Assembly (NCBI RefSeq): GCF_021397715.1
Contig: NZ_CP090207.1
Span: forward strand, 1,364,001-1,428,000
Length of the DNA: 64,000 nt
Source of the DNA: Pantoea agglomerans
GTDB taxonomy: Bacteria; Pseudomonadota; Gammaproteobacteria; Enterobacterales; Enterobacteriaceae
Direction of reading: 5' to 3'
Positions within the stretch are counted from its first letter, which is position 1. Each line of letters opens with the position of its first letter. Shown here piece after piece: positions 36,518-45,230 of this stretch. The translations under genes were made by a program, and so were the position numbers. The notes under the pieces were generated by a model that worked only from the letters and a program-made list of their open reading frames with translations, had not been told where the DNA came from and made no database searches.

Positions 36518-36551
36518 CCGGCTAAGCCGTTTTGCTTAGCCGGTTTTTTTA
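36518..36551 (+). terminator. Terminator of yojI
   Basis: A 10-bp stem (CCGGCTAAGC with GCTTAGCCGG) and 6-nt loop are followed by eight T residues. It sits next to the stop of the convergent transferase gene and works in the plus direction. Confidence 0.92.
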
Positions 36552-37268
36552 TCCCTGATGTGTCAGCAGGGTTATCACGCTATCCTCCCGCCATAAAAAT
36601 TCTGCCTGCAAGGTTGTGCCCTGGGTAAAGCGATCGCTGAAGTGATCGGTGAGCCGCAACGTCGCGCACTGACGGCTGAGATCAACTGTTTCCAGCACTG
36701 CCTGCTGAAAATCCATTGGCTGATGCAGCTGTGGCCACAGCGCTTTATAAAGTGACTCTTTCAGCGAAAACAGCAGGGTAGCCGCCGCATTAAAACCGAT
36801 GGGCAGTGCGCGCAGCCGTTGCTGCTCGTGGGACGTCATCAGCAGTTCGGCGGTTTCATTGGCCGTCGCCTCTGACATCAGCTGCTCAACATCCACGCCG
36901 ATACAGCAGCCGGGCTGACGGGTCACTGCCAGCGCCACCACACCGGCGCTGTGCGACAGCGAAGCCTGCACGTCGTCGGGCCAGCAAGGCGAGCGGTCGG
37001 GCGCATTCGTCAGAATGAAGTCATCAATGCCCAGTCGGGCCATTACTGTGCGAGCCAGTTGCCGGCTGGCGAGATATTCGGCCCGCCGCGTGTTCACCGC
37101 CTGTGTCAGTCGGTCGGGCAGCGGTATGCCCCATGCGGTGGCGAGTGCATCACGGTAATGTTGCGGGTTGAAGCGGCTCACCGCCAGCCAGGGATCGCTG
37201 TCGCTCAGATGTTGAGAAAGGATAAAGCCGCCTGCGGGAGGCGGCAGCGGAACGTCGGGATAGCGCAT
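36549..37268 (-). CDS. EntD-like 4'-phosphopantetheinyl transferase
   Basis: This enzyme would move phosphopantetheine from coenzyme A to carrier-protein domains of siderophore or peptide/polyketide synthases. The 239-residue protein has the Sfp/EntD fold motifs: the central LSHSAGVVALAV block, the magnesium site GVDVEQL, and the C-terminal FSLKESLYKALWP with its W/F-S-x-K-E-x-x-x-K pattern. No enterobactin or other synthase genes are next to it, so the substrate is encoded elsewhere. It is single, on the minus strand, and converges on yojI. Family assignment is firm; the partner is unknown. Confidence 0.88.
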   Translation of the reverse strand: MRYPDVPLPPPAGGFILSQHLSDSDPWLAVSRFNPQHYRDALATAWGIPLPDRLTQAVNTRRAEYLASRQLARTVMARLGIDDFILTNAPDRSPCWPDDVQASLSHSAGVVALAVTRQPGCCIGVDVEQLMSEATANETAELLMTSHEQQRLRALPIGFNAAATLLFSLKESLYKALWPQLHQPMDFQQAVLETVDLSRQCATLRLTDHFSDRFTQGTTLQAEFLWREDSVITLLTHQG

Positions 37269-37338
37269 GCGGTGCCTGACTGAAGCTAAAAAGGCATTAA
37301 ATCAGGCCGGGAAGGGTGGGGCAAGCCGTCCGCAGCGA

Positions 37339-37542
37339 TCAATCGTTCGGCGGGATAGCAAAACTTTTCAGTGAAACGACAAAATGGTGGTGACCTTTGC
37401 TGATGCGAGCGCCACGGTCGCACCAGTGGCTCGCCAGACGAAAGAAGTCGTCGCTGCCAATGTCATACGCCAGTTCCACTTTGCTAATGCCTGAATGCAA
37501 CAACGCTTCTGCATCCTTCAGGCTTTTCGCTTTGATCGCCAT
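37339..37542 (-). CDS. Hypothetical 67-residue protein
   Basis: I do not recognise this product with certainty. It reads like a compact globular protein: a helical start (MAIKAKSLKDAEALLHSG), then KVELAYDIGSDDFFRLASHWC and a C-terminal HHHFVVSLKSFAI strand. The composition is unlike a chance frame. A weak GGAT lies 8 nt upstream of the ATG. It stands alone between the transferase gene, 70 nt downstream, and a gap of about 220 nt with no other feature. No function is proposed. Confidence 0.6.
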   Translation of the reverse strand: MAIKAKSLKDAEALLHSGISKVELAYDIGSDDFFRLASHWCDRGARISKGHHHFVVSLKSFAIPPND

Positions 37543-37736
37543 AAAAATTATCCGTCAATTTCAGGGGAGTTCAGAGTAGACATTTTCTGTGACATTTTTG
37601 TTTCAGTTTGATGAATTGGCGTCGCGTTGTGCTTATTTTGTGAGGCAGACTGGATTTCGATGCAACCTGTAACCGGCTGAATGCATGACAGATGTTAGCT
37701 GACACGGCGAAGTTTTCTGAAAGTGCGGCTATAGAA

Positions 37737-37759
37737 AAGGCCGCGTCTGGCGCGGCCTT
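37737..37759 (-). terminator. Terminator after the 26-residue gene
   Basis: A 9-bp GC-rich stem (AAGGCCGCG with CGCGGCCTT) and 5-nt loop lie 6 nt after the stop of the 26-residue gene and read into TTTT on the minus strand. Confidence 0.8.
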
Positions 37760-37765
37760 AGTGGG

Positions 37766-37846
37766 TTACTTCTTGTCTGGCGGTGTTTGTTGCTTATCGC
37801 CGGACTCTGGTGCTTCGGTTGGATCGTCTTTTTCGATTGCTGTCAT
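37766..37846 (-). CDS. 26-residue charged small protein
   Basis: The reading frame MTAIEKDDPTEAPESGDKQQ followed by TPPDKK is preceded by GGAGAG 5 nt before the ATG and followed at once by a strong terminator. That is the complete layout of a genuine tiny gene. The product has no hydrophobic residues beyond the start and is rich in Asp, Glu, Lys, Pro and Gln, so it is predicted to be disordered and cytoplasmic. No relative is recognised. Adjacent sequence upstream (37847-38090) shows no other gene. Confidence 0.65.
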   Translation of the reverse strand: MTAIEKDDPTEAPESGDKQQTPPDKK

Positions 37847-38091
37847 GAACTCTCCTATCGTTACCCACACGATCTTCAGTATAGATCGGAATGGGCAGAG
37901 TGCGAGCAAAGTGACCGTTTGATGACAAAAATGAGGCTATGCCTGTTTTCAACCACTGCATCAGGATAACCGGCGTTGCGTATGATGATGCGGTGTAAAG
38001 CGGGAAGGGGACGCGGATAAAGCCTGGAGCTGAAGATCAGTGCGCTGATCTCAGCGGAAAGATAAAGACCGCATATTCGCATTGAGAAACG

Positions 38092-38115
38092 AAAAAAGCA
38101 GCCTTTTGGGCTGCT
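38092..38115 (-). terminator. Terminator of the proline tRNA
   Basis: AGCAGCC and GGCTGCT form a 7-bp stem around a short loop, followed on the minus strand by a T-tract. It lies 14 nt after the tRNA CCA end. Confidence 0.8.
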
Positions 38116-38128
38116 TCTTCAGGGAATT

Positions 38129-38205
38129 TGGTCGGCACGAGAGGATTTGAACCTCCGACCCCGGACACCCCATGACCGTGCGCTACCAGGCTGCGCTACG
38201 TGCCG
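38129..38205 (-). tRNA. proL: tRNA-Pro (anticodon GGG)
   Basis: Read on the minus strand the 77-nt sequence begins CGGCACGTAGCGCAGCCTGG and ends TCGTGCCGACCA. It has matching acceptor arms, a GTTCAAATC T-loop and an encoded CCA. The anticodon loop ATGGGGT gives GGG. It matches E. coli proL and lies downstream of yejM in the same place as there. Confidence 0.96.
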
Positions 38206-38278
38206 AACACTGGAGGATTAGTCTACTGGTTCCCGCCATGAATGCAAGACACCAGCCGACTATTTGCCTCATTATTAA

Positions 38279-40033
38279 TCAGTTAGCGATAAAACGTTTC
38301 TCTTCCGTCAGCACCTGTAACAGCAACGCCAGCTCCGGTTTATGATCTTTTAACGCCTTGCCCTGCGCATCATAGGCGCGATAGCTGCCGTTATTGTTCA
38401 ACACCAGCGTCACCTGTGGCGTGGTAATCACCAGCTTGTTCTCTTCACTGCTGGCAACCCAGTCGTGGCGACGGCGCGCGGCAAACAGATCTTCACCCTG
38501 TGAATAGTTAACCGGATTGGTGCGTACATGCAGCAGACGTTGCATCAGCGTCGCCATCACATCCTGATGATCGGAAAGACGATCAACGGTTTGCGCTGGG
38601 GTATCCGGCCAGTGAATTACCAGCGGCACCTGCAGGGTTTCACGGTTACCGGCGCTATCAGGATCACCGTTCAGTGCCAGTCCGCGCTGGGCAGTAATCA
38701 CCACCACGGTATTTTTCAGCAGATCGCGTGCCTGCAGGGTAGTCAGCACCGCGTGAATCTGTTCATCGACCGACGGTGCCTGACGCAGATAGCTGCGCTG
38801 GCGCGCTTTGGCGTTGTCGCCGGTGACGGTCGGGCCATTCAGCGCCACCCATGAGAACCACGGATTGCTGGCACCGTTCTGTTTGTCCAGCCAGTTCTGC
38901 CACTGCGTAACAGTACTGGCGTTAGGCTGACTGGTGCTGGCGGGCAGCGAGTAATCGGTCAGCAGCGCCTGACGATAAAGCGGCGGATTAAATCCTTCCG
39001 ACGAGAACAGGCCAAACTGATAGCCCTGGGTGCTGAGCGCGCCGAGCAGCGCGGACGGCGTACGTGACGCCAGTATCCCGTTCATGTAGCTGGACGAGAT
39101 GCCGTAAAACAGGCCAAACAGCCCTTTCTCCGGCGTATCGCCGGCGCTGTAGTGCTGGGTAAAGCGCACGTTTTCACTGGCAAACTGATTCAGCTGCGGC
39201 AGCGCTTTCGCCAGCGTGGCGTTATTCAGACCATCCACGGTCAGTACCAGCAGGTTATTGCGGGTACCGGCGTCACGGAAGGTAATCTCACTCAGCGGAT
39301 ACTCAACCGATAACGCTTCCGGATCGCCTTGCTGCACCAGACGACGCTGATATTCCTGCGCATCCAGCAAGCCGTGACGTTCCAGAAAGCGCCGGGCAGT
39401 CATCGGATAGGAGAGCGGCAGGTTGGCGCGCTGCATGGTAATCGGGCGATAGAAGTTGGCATCGGCCCAGATATACATCAGATGGCTGGCAAAGAAGGCG
39501 CTGATAAACAGTGCCGCGACCGGTTTACCAAATGAACGACGATTAAGGCTGCGCAGCTTCTGCCAGCTCCAGGTCGCAAACAGCATCTGTACCAGGAAAA
39601 TCAGCGGGACGCTGATAAACATCAGCTGCCAGTCACGCGCCATCTCACTCTGATCGGGGTTGATCACCAACTCCCACACCACCGGGTTCAGGTGCAGGTG
39701 GAAGCGGCTGAACACCGCGCTGTCGACCATGATCAGCGTCAGGCCCGCGGTGGCGACCACCGCCGAGATCACCCGCAACAGCCGTTGCGACATCACCACA
39801 AAGGTCAGCGGGAAGATAATCAGCAGATAGGCGGCAAAGACGATAAAACTGAAGTGACCTACCCAGCTGCTATAGGCGTAGACACGCCCCGCCAGCGAAG
39901 AAGGCCAGTCAGCAACCAACAGGTAGCGACTGCCTAAAATCAGCGCGAAAAGGATGTTAAACAGAGCAAACCAGTGACCCCAACTGATCATCTGGGAGAC
40001 TTTTTCGCGGTAGCGCTGCCGGTTGGTTACCAT
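38279..40033 (-). CDS. yejM: Inner membrane sulfatase-like protein YejM (PbgA/LapC)
   Basis: YejM is an essential or near-essential inner membrane protein that senses periplasmic lipopolysaccharide and restrains LapB-FtsH degradation of LpxC, thereby setting lipid A synthesis. The 584-residue sequence has five N-terminal TM helices (to about residue 190) and a periplasmic alkaline-phosphatase/sulfatase-like domain. That domain contains NLLVLTVDGLNNATL, where the usual catalytic Thr context is degenerate, and GLFGLFYGISSSY. It is the last gene of the yejL-yejM pair, 22 nt after yejL, and is followed by proL. The length and synteny match E. coli. Confidence 0.95.
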   Translation of the reverse strand: MVTNRQRYREKVSQMISWGHWFALFNILFALILGSRYLLVADWPSSLAGRVYAYSSWVGHFSFIVFAAYLLIIFPLTFVVMSQRLLRVISAVVATAGLTLIMVDSAVFSRFHLHLNPVVWELVINPDQSEMARDWQLMFISVPLIFLVQMLFATWSWQKLRSLNRRSFGKPVAALFISAFFASHLMYIWADANFYRPITMQRANLPLSYPMTARRFLERHGLLDAQEYQRRLVQQGDPEALSVEYPLSEITFRDAGTRNNLLVLTVDGLNNATLAKALPQLNQFASENVRFTQHYSAGDTPEKGLFGLFYGISSSYMNGILASRTPSALLGALSTQGYQFGLFSSEGFNPPLYRQALLTDYSLPASTSQPNASTVTQWQNWLDKQNGASNPWFSWVALNGPTVTGDNAKARQRSYLRQAPSVDEQIHAVLTTLQARDLLKNTVVVITAQRGLALNGDPDSAGNRETLQVPLVIHWPDTPAQTVDRLSDHQDVMATLMQRLLHVRTNPVNYSQGEDLFAARRRHDWVASSEENKLVITTPQVTLVLNNNGSYRAYDAQGKALKDHKPELALLLQVLTEEKRFIAN

Positions 40034-40055
40034 ATTATGAGATCAAATCAGCAAA

Positions 40056-40283
40056 TTAATGGGCGTTATCGTCACGTACCGACGCCTGCAGGGCATCAGC
40101 GAAAGATCGTGCCAGTGAACGACGTTGCGCAGGGGCGACATCGCTGTTAATTAAGTTGGTCACCATATTTCCCAGTACCATCAGGGAGAGATCGGTCGGC
40201 GCCTTGTCCTTCTGCAGGATTTGGGCCATTTCCGCGAGGAGTTGTTCCACGCGTTCGTCACTGTAACGGGAAGATTGTGGCAT
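40056..40283 (-). CDS. yejL: YejL (UPF0352 family)
   Basis: This is a 75-residue helical protein of unknown function, conserved in gammaproteobacteria and always paired with yej[20 protein letters not shown] and the highly conserved [18 protein letters not shown] identify it. The ATG at 40283 is chosen because the homologue starts MPQ-SRYSDE; upstream in-frame ATGs give non-conserved extensions. It is divergent from yejK, with 158 nt between starts. Confidence 0.93.
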   Translation of the reverse strand: MPQSSRYSDERVEQLLAEMAQILQKDKAPTDLSLMVLGNMVTNLINSDVAPAQRRSLARSFADALQASVRDDNAH

Positions 40284-40441
40284 ATCGTTATCTAAGCTCA
40301 TTTCAAAAGGCGATATATTACCGGAACAGCGACCTTTTTTCCGCAATTTTATCGAAAGCGCACTGTTCGCTTTACGCATGGAGTTGAAAGCCGATGCCGG
40401 CGGTGTTTGAATACGCGCCTGTGCTAAAAGGAGAGTCTACC

Positions 40442-41446
40442 ATGAGTCTGGATATCGACCAGATTGCCCTGCATCAGTTAATTAAACGCGATGAAAACCA
40501 GCTTGAACTGGTGCTACGTGATTCGCTGTTACCAGCCACTAACACAGTTAACGCCATGGTGGAGGAGCTGCACCGGGTTTACAGCGCGAAGAGCAAAGCC
40601 TATGGCCTGTTCAATCCTGAGAGTGAACTGGCGGAGGCGCTGCGTAATTGTCGCCAGGGCAACGATGATTTTCTCGCTTTTAGCCGCGCGGCCACCGGTC
40701 GCCTGCGCGATGAGCTGGCAAAATATCCGTTTGCCGAAGGCGGCGTGGTGCTGTTTGTTCACTATCGCTACCTGGCCGTGGAGTATCTGCTGATTGCGGT
40801 GCTTAACAGCCAGTCGAGTATGCGCGTCAATGAGCAGATGGACATCAGCAGTACCCACTATCTCGACATTAATCATGCCGACATTGTGGCGCGTATCGAC
40901 CTGACCGAATGGGAAACTAATCCGGAATCGACCCGTTACCTGACTTTCCTGCGCGGCCGCGTCGGACGTAAAGTGGCTGATTTCTTTATGGATTTCCTCG
41001 GTGCGGAAGTGGGATTAGACACCAAAGCGCAGAACCGCGGTCTGTTGCAGGCGGTGGATGATTACTGCAGCGAGTCAAATCTCGATAAGCAGGAGCGTCA
41101 GAACTACCGTCAGCAGGTCTATAGCTACTGCAACGAGCAGCTGCAGGCGGGCGAGGAGATCGCGCTGGAAGAGCTGTCGGGTGAATTGCCGCCGCTGGGC
41201 GAAAAAACCTTTCAGGCGTTTACCCAGGAACAGGGCTATGAACTGGAAGAGAGCTTCCCGGCCGACCGCAGCACCCTGCGACAGTTAACCAAATTTGCCG
41301 GCAGCGGCGGGGGACTGACGCTGAACTTTGATGCGATGTTGCTCGGCGAGCGCATTTTCTGGGACCCGGCTACCGATACCCTGACCATCAAAGGGACGCC
41401 GCCGAACCTGCGCGATCAGCTGCAGCGCCGGACCAGCAGCAAATAA
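40442..41446 (+). CDS. yejK: Nucleoid-associated protein YejK (NdpA)
   Basis: YejK is a 37-kDa nucleoid-associated protein reported to interact with topoisomerase IV and gyrase. The 334-residue frame starts [20 protein letters not shown]. It has the NA37 family blocks [38 protein letters not shown] and the conserved [20 protein letters not shown]. An AAAGGAGA ribosome binding site 7 nt before 40442 selects this start over the in-frame ATG at 40394. It is a single-gene unit. Downstream lies a remnant terminator arm and an inserted repeat element. Confidence 0.94.
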   Translation: MSLDIDQIALHQLIKRDENQLELVLRDSLLPATNTVNAMVEELHRVYSAKSKAYGLFNPESELAEALRNCRQGNDDFLAFSRAATGRLRDELAKYPFAEGGVVLFVHYRYLAVEYLLIAVLNSQSSMRVNEQMDISSTHYLDINHADIVARIDLTEWETNPESTRYLTFLRGRVGRKVADFFMDFLGAEVGLDTKAQNRGLLQAVDDYCSESNLDKQERQNYRQQVYSYCNEQLQAGEEIALEELSGELPPLGEKTFQAFTQEQGYELEESFPADRSTLRQLTKFAGSGGGLTLNFDAMLLGERIFWDPATDTLTIKGTPPNLRDQLQRRTSSK

Positions 41447-41462
41447 AAAAAGCCGGGCTGAG

Positions 41463-41720
41463 CCTTAATACTCGTTAGTTAAGCGACAGGTGATAACGCA
41501 GTCTGGTGCCGCTCAGGGGCTGGCGGTCCTCGCGCCGCTGCGCGGTACCTTCACTTCATTCGTCTGCCTGACGGACCGCCGGGGATGGCACATCCTGTGC
41601 CGCCCCGCCTTTCGCCCGCGTCCTGCGGGCTCTCCTGGCTAATGTTCAGCGCTGCGGATTGCCTGCCCCTGATCGGCCCCAGCCTGCTCTGAAGCTTCAG
41701 TGCGTGCTGTTAAAAAGGGC
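41463..41720 (+). repeat. Intergenic structured repeat, copy A
   Basis: This roughly 258-bp segment matches copy B (62509-62772, opposite strand) with about 11 substitutions and one indel over the 230 bases from TGATAACGCAG onward, including about 85 identical bases. It is rich in hairpins: GGCGGTCC/GGACCGCC, GGCACA-tcc-TGTGCC, GCCCGC-gtcct-GCGGGC and the palindrome CTGAAGCTTCAG. An open frame exists (ending RPAFRPRPAGSPG), but differences from copy B are not biased to silent sites. Confidence 0.8.
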
Positions 41721-41730
41721 ACGATGGTAG

Positions 41731-42019
41731 AGGCCTGAGCGCCTCTGCTGCTGAAAGGGCTATCCGCAGCGCTGAGGCGTGACGTTGGGCCAGAACGCCA
41801 CGCCGGGAAGCGTGGAGAGTTCGGGGCCGGCCAGGGAAGGCCGATCCCCGAACGGTTCGTCGGCACGACGTCAAAGCCGAAGGAACCGCGCAGCGGCGCG
41901 AGGACGGCCCGGCAGCAGCAGAAGTGCTCAGCCCGCACTCCTGCACACTCGCCCAAAAAAAAGCTGCCACGTCTGACCGTGACAGCCTTTGCAAATGTAA
42001 CCTTAACTGACAAGCATCA
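41731..42019 (-). repeat. Intergenic structured repeat, diverged copy C
   Basis: It runs opposite to copy A. It shares GCCTGAGCGCC, ATCCGCAGCGCTGA, GAAGGAACCGCGCAGCGGCG and CCTTAACTGA in the same order as copy B, but the middle differs. Its GC-rich core has its own hairpins, for example CGGGGCCGGCC and GGCCGATCCCCG. A and C together form a large inverted pair. Confidence 0.6.
41955..41986 (-). terminator. Terminator-like hairpin inside copy C
   Basis: GCTGTCACG pairs with CGTGGCAGC (one G-T) around a 6-nt loop, and eight T residues follow on the minus strand. It would back up the rplY terminator. Confidence 0.75.
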
Positions 42020-42052
42020 GGGCTGAGTCCGGCTTTAACCGTATCTGGCGGC

Positions 42053-42085
42053 AAAATAAAAGGGCCGGTTTCGCAACCGGCCCTT
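42053..42085 (-). terminator. Terminator of rplY
   Basis: An 11-bp stem (AAGGGCCGGTT with AACCGGCCCTT) with a 4-nt loop is followed on the minus strand by TTTTATTTT. It starts about 23 nt after the rplY stop. Confidence 0.92.
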
Positions 42086-42107
42086 CTACGTTCAACTTAT
42101 CCGGCGA

Positions 42108-42392
42108 TTAAGCGCGAACGAAGTCGATGTGAAACAGTTTTGGCTTGAACGGGTGACGCTGAACAGCCTGAACTTTCACTTTGGTTTCTTTACCGTCAAC
42201 AGACAGGGTCAGCACTTCGTCGTAGAAACCTGGCTTAGCTTGCAGGTTCATTACGGAGTCGTGATCCAGGTCGATGGCAACAGCCGCTTCAGAACCACCG
42301 TAGATGATGGCCGGGAAACGGTTTGCTGTACGCAGGCGGCGGCTCGCACCCTTACCCTGCTCTTTACGTTCTACTGCATTGATAGTGAGCAT
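42108..42392 (-). CDS. rplY: Ribosomal protein bL25
   Basis: bL25 binds 5S rRNA in the large subunit. The 94-residue product starts [20 protein letters not shown] and ends [15 protein letters not shown], nearly as in E. coli, including the conserved RRLR and FPAIIYGG blocks. A TTG directly before the ATG is an unlikely start. It is a one-gene unit with a strong terminator. It is flanked by radD upstream on the same strand, 144 nt away, and by the repeat-filled gap downstream. Confidence 0.97.
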   Translation of the reverse strand: MLTINAVERKEQGKGASRRLRTANRFPAIIYGGSEAAVAIDLDHDSVMNLQAKPGFYDEVLTLSVDGKETKVKVQAVQRHPFKPKLFHIDFVRA

Positions 42393-42536
42393 CAATATCT
42401 CTCTTTATTTAATTCCTGCTACAGGCGACCCAGTAACAGGCAGGTTATTCAATACCGCTAATGCACATGCAAAAGCGGGCGGCAGTATAGCCGTTATGCC
42501 AGGTGGTAGCAAACGATATACCCGCCGGCACCGTAC

Positions 42537-44291
42537 TTAACGCAGCTCGTTGGCGCGACGGAAGCGGCCCTGATAATCAAACATCTTTTCGCGGATCTGC
42601 CAGAACTGGCCTTTGGCCCGCGCGACCACAAAGTCGGGATGACGCAGCAGCGGCTGCAGCGCCAGCACATCAGCGGCGGTCTGCCAGCCCAGCGGCACGC
42701 CAGGCGCGCGCTGATGCGGACGCATAAACAGTTGTTCAAATGCCTTACGCTGGGCTGGGGTCTGCAGGCGAAAACGTTCGCTGACGCTGGTGCCTTCCTC
42801 ATCGAAGTAGGTGGCTTTCAGCCATTCACCTTTGGCATCGCGCCCCTGTTCCAGCGTCATACCGCCGCAGCGCAGCACCAGCGCATCTTTTAATTTCAGC
42901 GCGGCCTTCAGCATGTCGTCGGGATCGACCAGAATTTTACCGCACTGGTGACAGCGCCGGGCGGCAATATCATTTTCTGCGCCGCAGTCGGGGCAGCTCT
43001 TGAAGCGGAAGCGGAAGTCGCACTGCTCGCGCTCACCGTCGTCATCTTCCAGTACGCCCTGGCAGCGACGGCCAAAATGCTCAATCACCATGCCGTCGGC
43101 GGTGGCTTTGCCCCAGAAGGTATTGGCGAAACCGCAGGCGGGACAAAACACCTGCACCGGCTGATTATCACTGGCACCTTTGGGCGCGCCCACTTCCGGC
43201 GTAAACAGGTCGTGCGGGTTGCCGGCGTAATCCAGGATCAGACAGTCTGTTTTGCCCGGCGACAGCCGCAGGCCGCGGCCGACAATCTGCTGATAGAGGC
43301 TGACCGATTCCGTCGGGCGCAGAATGGCGATCAGATCAACGTGCGGCGCATCAAAACCGGTGGTCAGTACCGCCACGTTAACCAGGAACTTCAGCTGTTG
43401 CGCCTTGAACGCCACAATCAGCGCATCGCGCTCTTTGGCCGGCGTCTCCGCCGACACCAGGGCGCTGTTAGCGGGCAGCAGTTGCAGAATTTCACGCGCG
43501 TGCTCGACCGTAGAGGCAAAAATCATCACGCCCAGCCGATCTTCGGCGAACTCAACAATCTGACGAATGATATGCGGCGTCACGCGCTGCTGTTGTTTCA
43601 GTTCGCGGTTAAGATCGGCTTCGCTGAATAAGCCGTTGGCCTGGGCGGTCAGGCGACTGAAGTCATACTGCACCACCGGCATATCGAGCCGCTCCGGCGG
43701 CACCAGAAACTGATGTTTAATCATGTAGCGCAGCGGCAGTTCATAGATACAGTCACGGAACAGCGCTTTTTCATCGCCGCGCACCATACCGTGGTAGTGA
43801 AACTGGTAAATCCAGCCTTTACCGAGACGGAACGGGGTGGCGGTCAGGCCGAGCAGCCGCAGCTGCGGGTTATGTTGTCGCAGATGATTGAAAATCTGCT
43901 GATACTGGCTCTCTTTGTCATCGCCGATACGGTGGCACTCATCGACAATCACCAGAGAAAAAGCGCTGTCGAACTGGTCCAGGTTGCGCGCCACCGACTG
44001 CACGCTGCCAAACACCACTTTGCGCTGACTCTCTTTGCGCTGCAGGCCAGCGGCAAAGATATCCGCTTCCAGCCCGTAGGCCTGATATTTGCTGTGGTTC
44101 TGCGCCACCAGTTCTTTGACGTGCGCCAGCACCAGCACCCGGCCGCGCGCCAGCCGGGCCAGCTCGGCGATCACCAGGCTTTTCCCGGCACCGGTCGGCA
44201 GCACAATAACCGCAGGATGATGATGACGACGGAAATGCGCAACGGTGGCATTGACCGCGTCCTGTTGATAGGGGCGTAAGGTAAAAGACAT
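42537..44291 (-). CDS. radD: Putative DNA repair helicase RadD (YejH)
   Basis: RadD is a superfamily 2 ATPase that helps process recombination intermediates and works with RecA and SSB. The 584-residue protein shows Walker A (VLPTGAGKS), the DECH box (IVDECHRIG), [10 protein letters not shown], motif V/VI ([10 protein letters not shown] and QIVGRGLR), and two zinc-ribbon-like Cys clusters (CPACGFAN and [19 protein letters not shown]). The ATG at 44291 ([13 protein letters not shown]) is chosen because helicase homology begins there; the open frame extends 34 codons upstream without homology. It is divergent from rsuA. Confidence 0.94.
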   Translation of the reverse strand: MSFTLRPYQQDAVNATVAHFRRHHHPAVIVLPTGAGKSLVIAELARLARGRVLVLAHVKELVAQNHSKYQAYGLEADIFAAGLQRKESQRKVVFGSVQSVARNLDQFDSAFSLVIVDECHRIGDDKESQYQQIFNHLRQHNPQLRLLGLTATPFRLGKGWIYQFHYHGMVRGDEKALFRDCIYELPLRYMIKHQFLVPPERLDMPVVQYDFSRLTAQANGLFSEADLNRELKQQQRVTPHIIRQIVEFAEDRLGVMIFASTVEHAREILQLLPANSALVSAETPAKERDALIVAFKAQQLKFLVNVAVLTTGFDAPHVDLIAILRPTESVSLYQQIVGRGLRLSPGKTDCLILDYAGNPHDLFTPEVGAPKGASDNQPVQVFCPACGFANTFWGKATADGMVIEHFGRRCQGVLEDDDGEREQCDFRFRFKSCPDCGAENDIAARRCHQCGKILVDPDDMLKAALKLKDALVLRCGGMTLEQGRDAKGEWLKATYFDEEGTSVSERFRLQTPAQRKAFEQLFMRPHQRAPGVPLGWQTAADVLALQPLLRHPDFVVARAKGQFWQIREKMFDYQGRFRRANELR

Positions 44292-44446
44292 GGCTATCAC
44301 TTTTGACAAACTGAGGATAATTATGCCACGAAAGCGCGGTAAACGCGCTGTCAGGCGGGCGCGGATCACGTTATACTTCCCGCACATTTTCAACGGTTAA
44401 CCAGGCCGTTTCAGGTTCCCTCCGCAGTAACAGGCAAAACGAATTC

Positions 44447-45166
44447 ATGCGACTCGACAAATTCATCTCTCAGCAACTGGAAATCAGCCGTGCCATCGCC
44501 CATCGCGAGATCCGCGGCCAGCGTGTCACCGTAAACGGTGAAGTGGTGCGCGACACCGCCTTCAAACTGCTGCCCGACCACGAAGTCGAATATGACGGCA
44601 ACGTGCTGCAAATGCAGACCGGACCACGCTACTTTATGCTGAACAAGCCGCAGGGTTACGTCTGCTCAACCGACGATCCCGATCATCCGACCATCATCTA
44701 TTTTATCGAAGAGCCGATGGCTTTCAAACTGCACGCCGCCGGTCGTCTCGACATTGATACCACCGGGCTGGTGCTGCTGACGGATGATGGTCAGTGGTCA
44801 CACCGTATTACCTCGCCGCGCCATCACTGCGAGAAAACCTATCGGGTGATGCTGGAGTCACCGGTCAGCGACGACACCGCCGCGCAGTTTACTGCCGGTG
44901 TGCAGCTGCACAACGAAAAAAGCCTGACCAAACCGGCGCAGCTGGAGGTGATTACGCCGACGGAAGTGCTGCTGACCCTGAGCGAAGGGCGTTATCACCA
45001 GGTGAAACGGATGTTTGCTGCGGTAGGAAATCGGGTGGTGGGTCTGCATCGCGAGCGTATCGGGGACATTTCGCTGGATGCGGATCTGGAACCGGGTGAA
45101 TACCGGCCATTAACCGCCGAAGAGATCGCCAGCATCGGCGTGCCGAAAGAGCTGCAGGCGAAATAA
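44447..45166 (+). CDS. rsuA: 16S rRNA pseudouridine(516) synthase RsuA
   Basis: RsuA isomerises uridine 516 of 16S rRNA. The 239-residue protein has an N-terminal S4 RNA-binding domain ([20 protein letters not shown]) and the RsuA-family catalytic motif [14 protein letters not shown] with nucleophile Asp102. The C-terminal [18 protein letters not shown] block follows. It sits between divergent radD and downstream bcr, 64 nt away and likely co-transcribed, as in E. coli. No anomalies are seen. Confidence 0.96.
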   Translation: MRLDKFISQQLEISRAIAHREIRGQRVTVNGEVVRDTAFKLLPDHEVEYDGNVLQMQTGPRYFMLNKPQGYVCSTDDPDHPTIIYFIEEPMAFKLHAAGRLDIDTTGLVLLTDDGQWSHRITSPRHHCEKTYRVMLESPVSDDTAAQFTAGVQLHNEKSLTKPAQLEVITPTEVLLTLSEGRYHQVKRMFAAVGNRVVGLHRERIGDISLDADLEPGEYRPLTAEEIASIGVPKELQAK

Positions 45167-45230
45167 CAGTGCAGGCCGGCTGCAAGGCGCAGCGGCCGAT
45201 CGGTTTTAACCAGCAAGGGCAGGAGAGGCT

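Larger units (their letters stand above)
41447..42052. other. Non-coding gap filled by inserted repeat elements
   Basis: No credible gene is seen. The gap has AAAGCCGG (41449-41456) on the left and CCGGCTTT (42029-42036) on the right. Together with GGGCTGAG, present at both edges (41455-41462 and 42020-42027), they would form one terminator hairpin if the intervening 557 bp were removed. The interior is made of two opposed copies of the repeat described separately. Confidence 0.65.

Noticed and set aside
41639..42054. Minus-strand frames of 114-124 codons in the yejK-rplY gap
   Set aside because: They lie in the structured repeat elements, overlap each other in different frames, and have Arg/Ser/Ala-rich products typical of translated GC-rich repeats.
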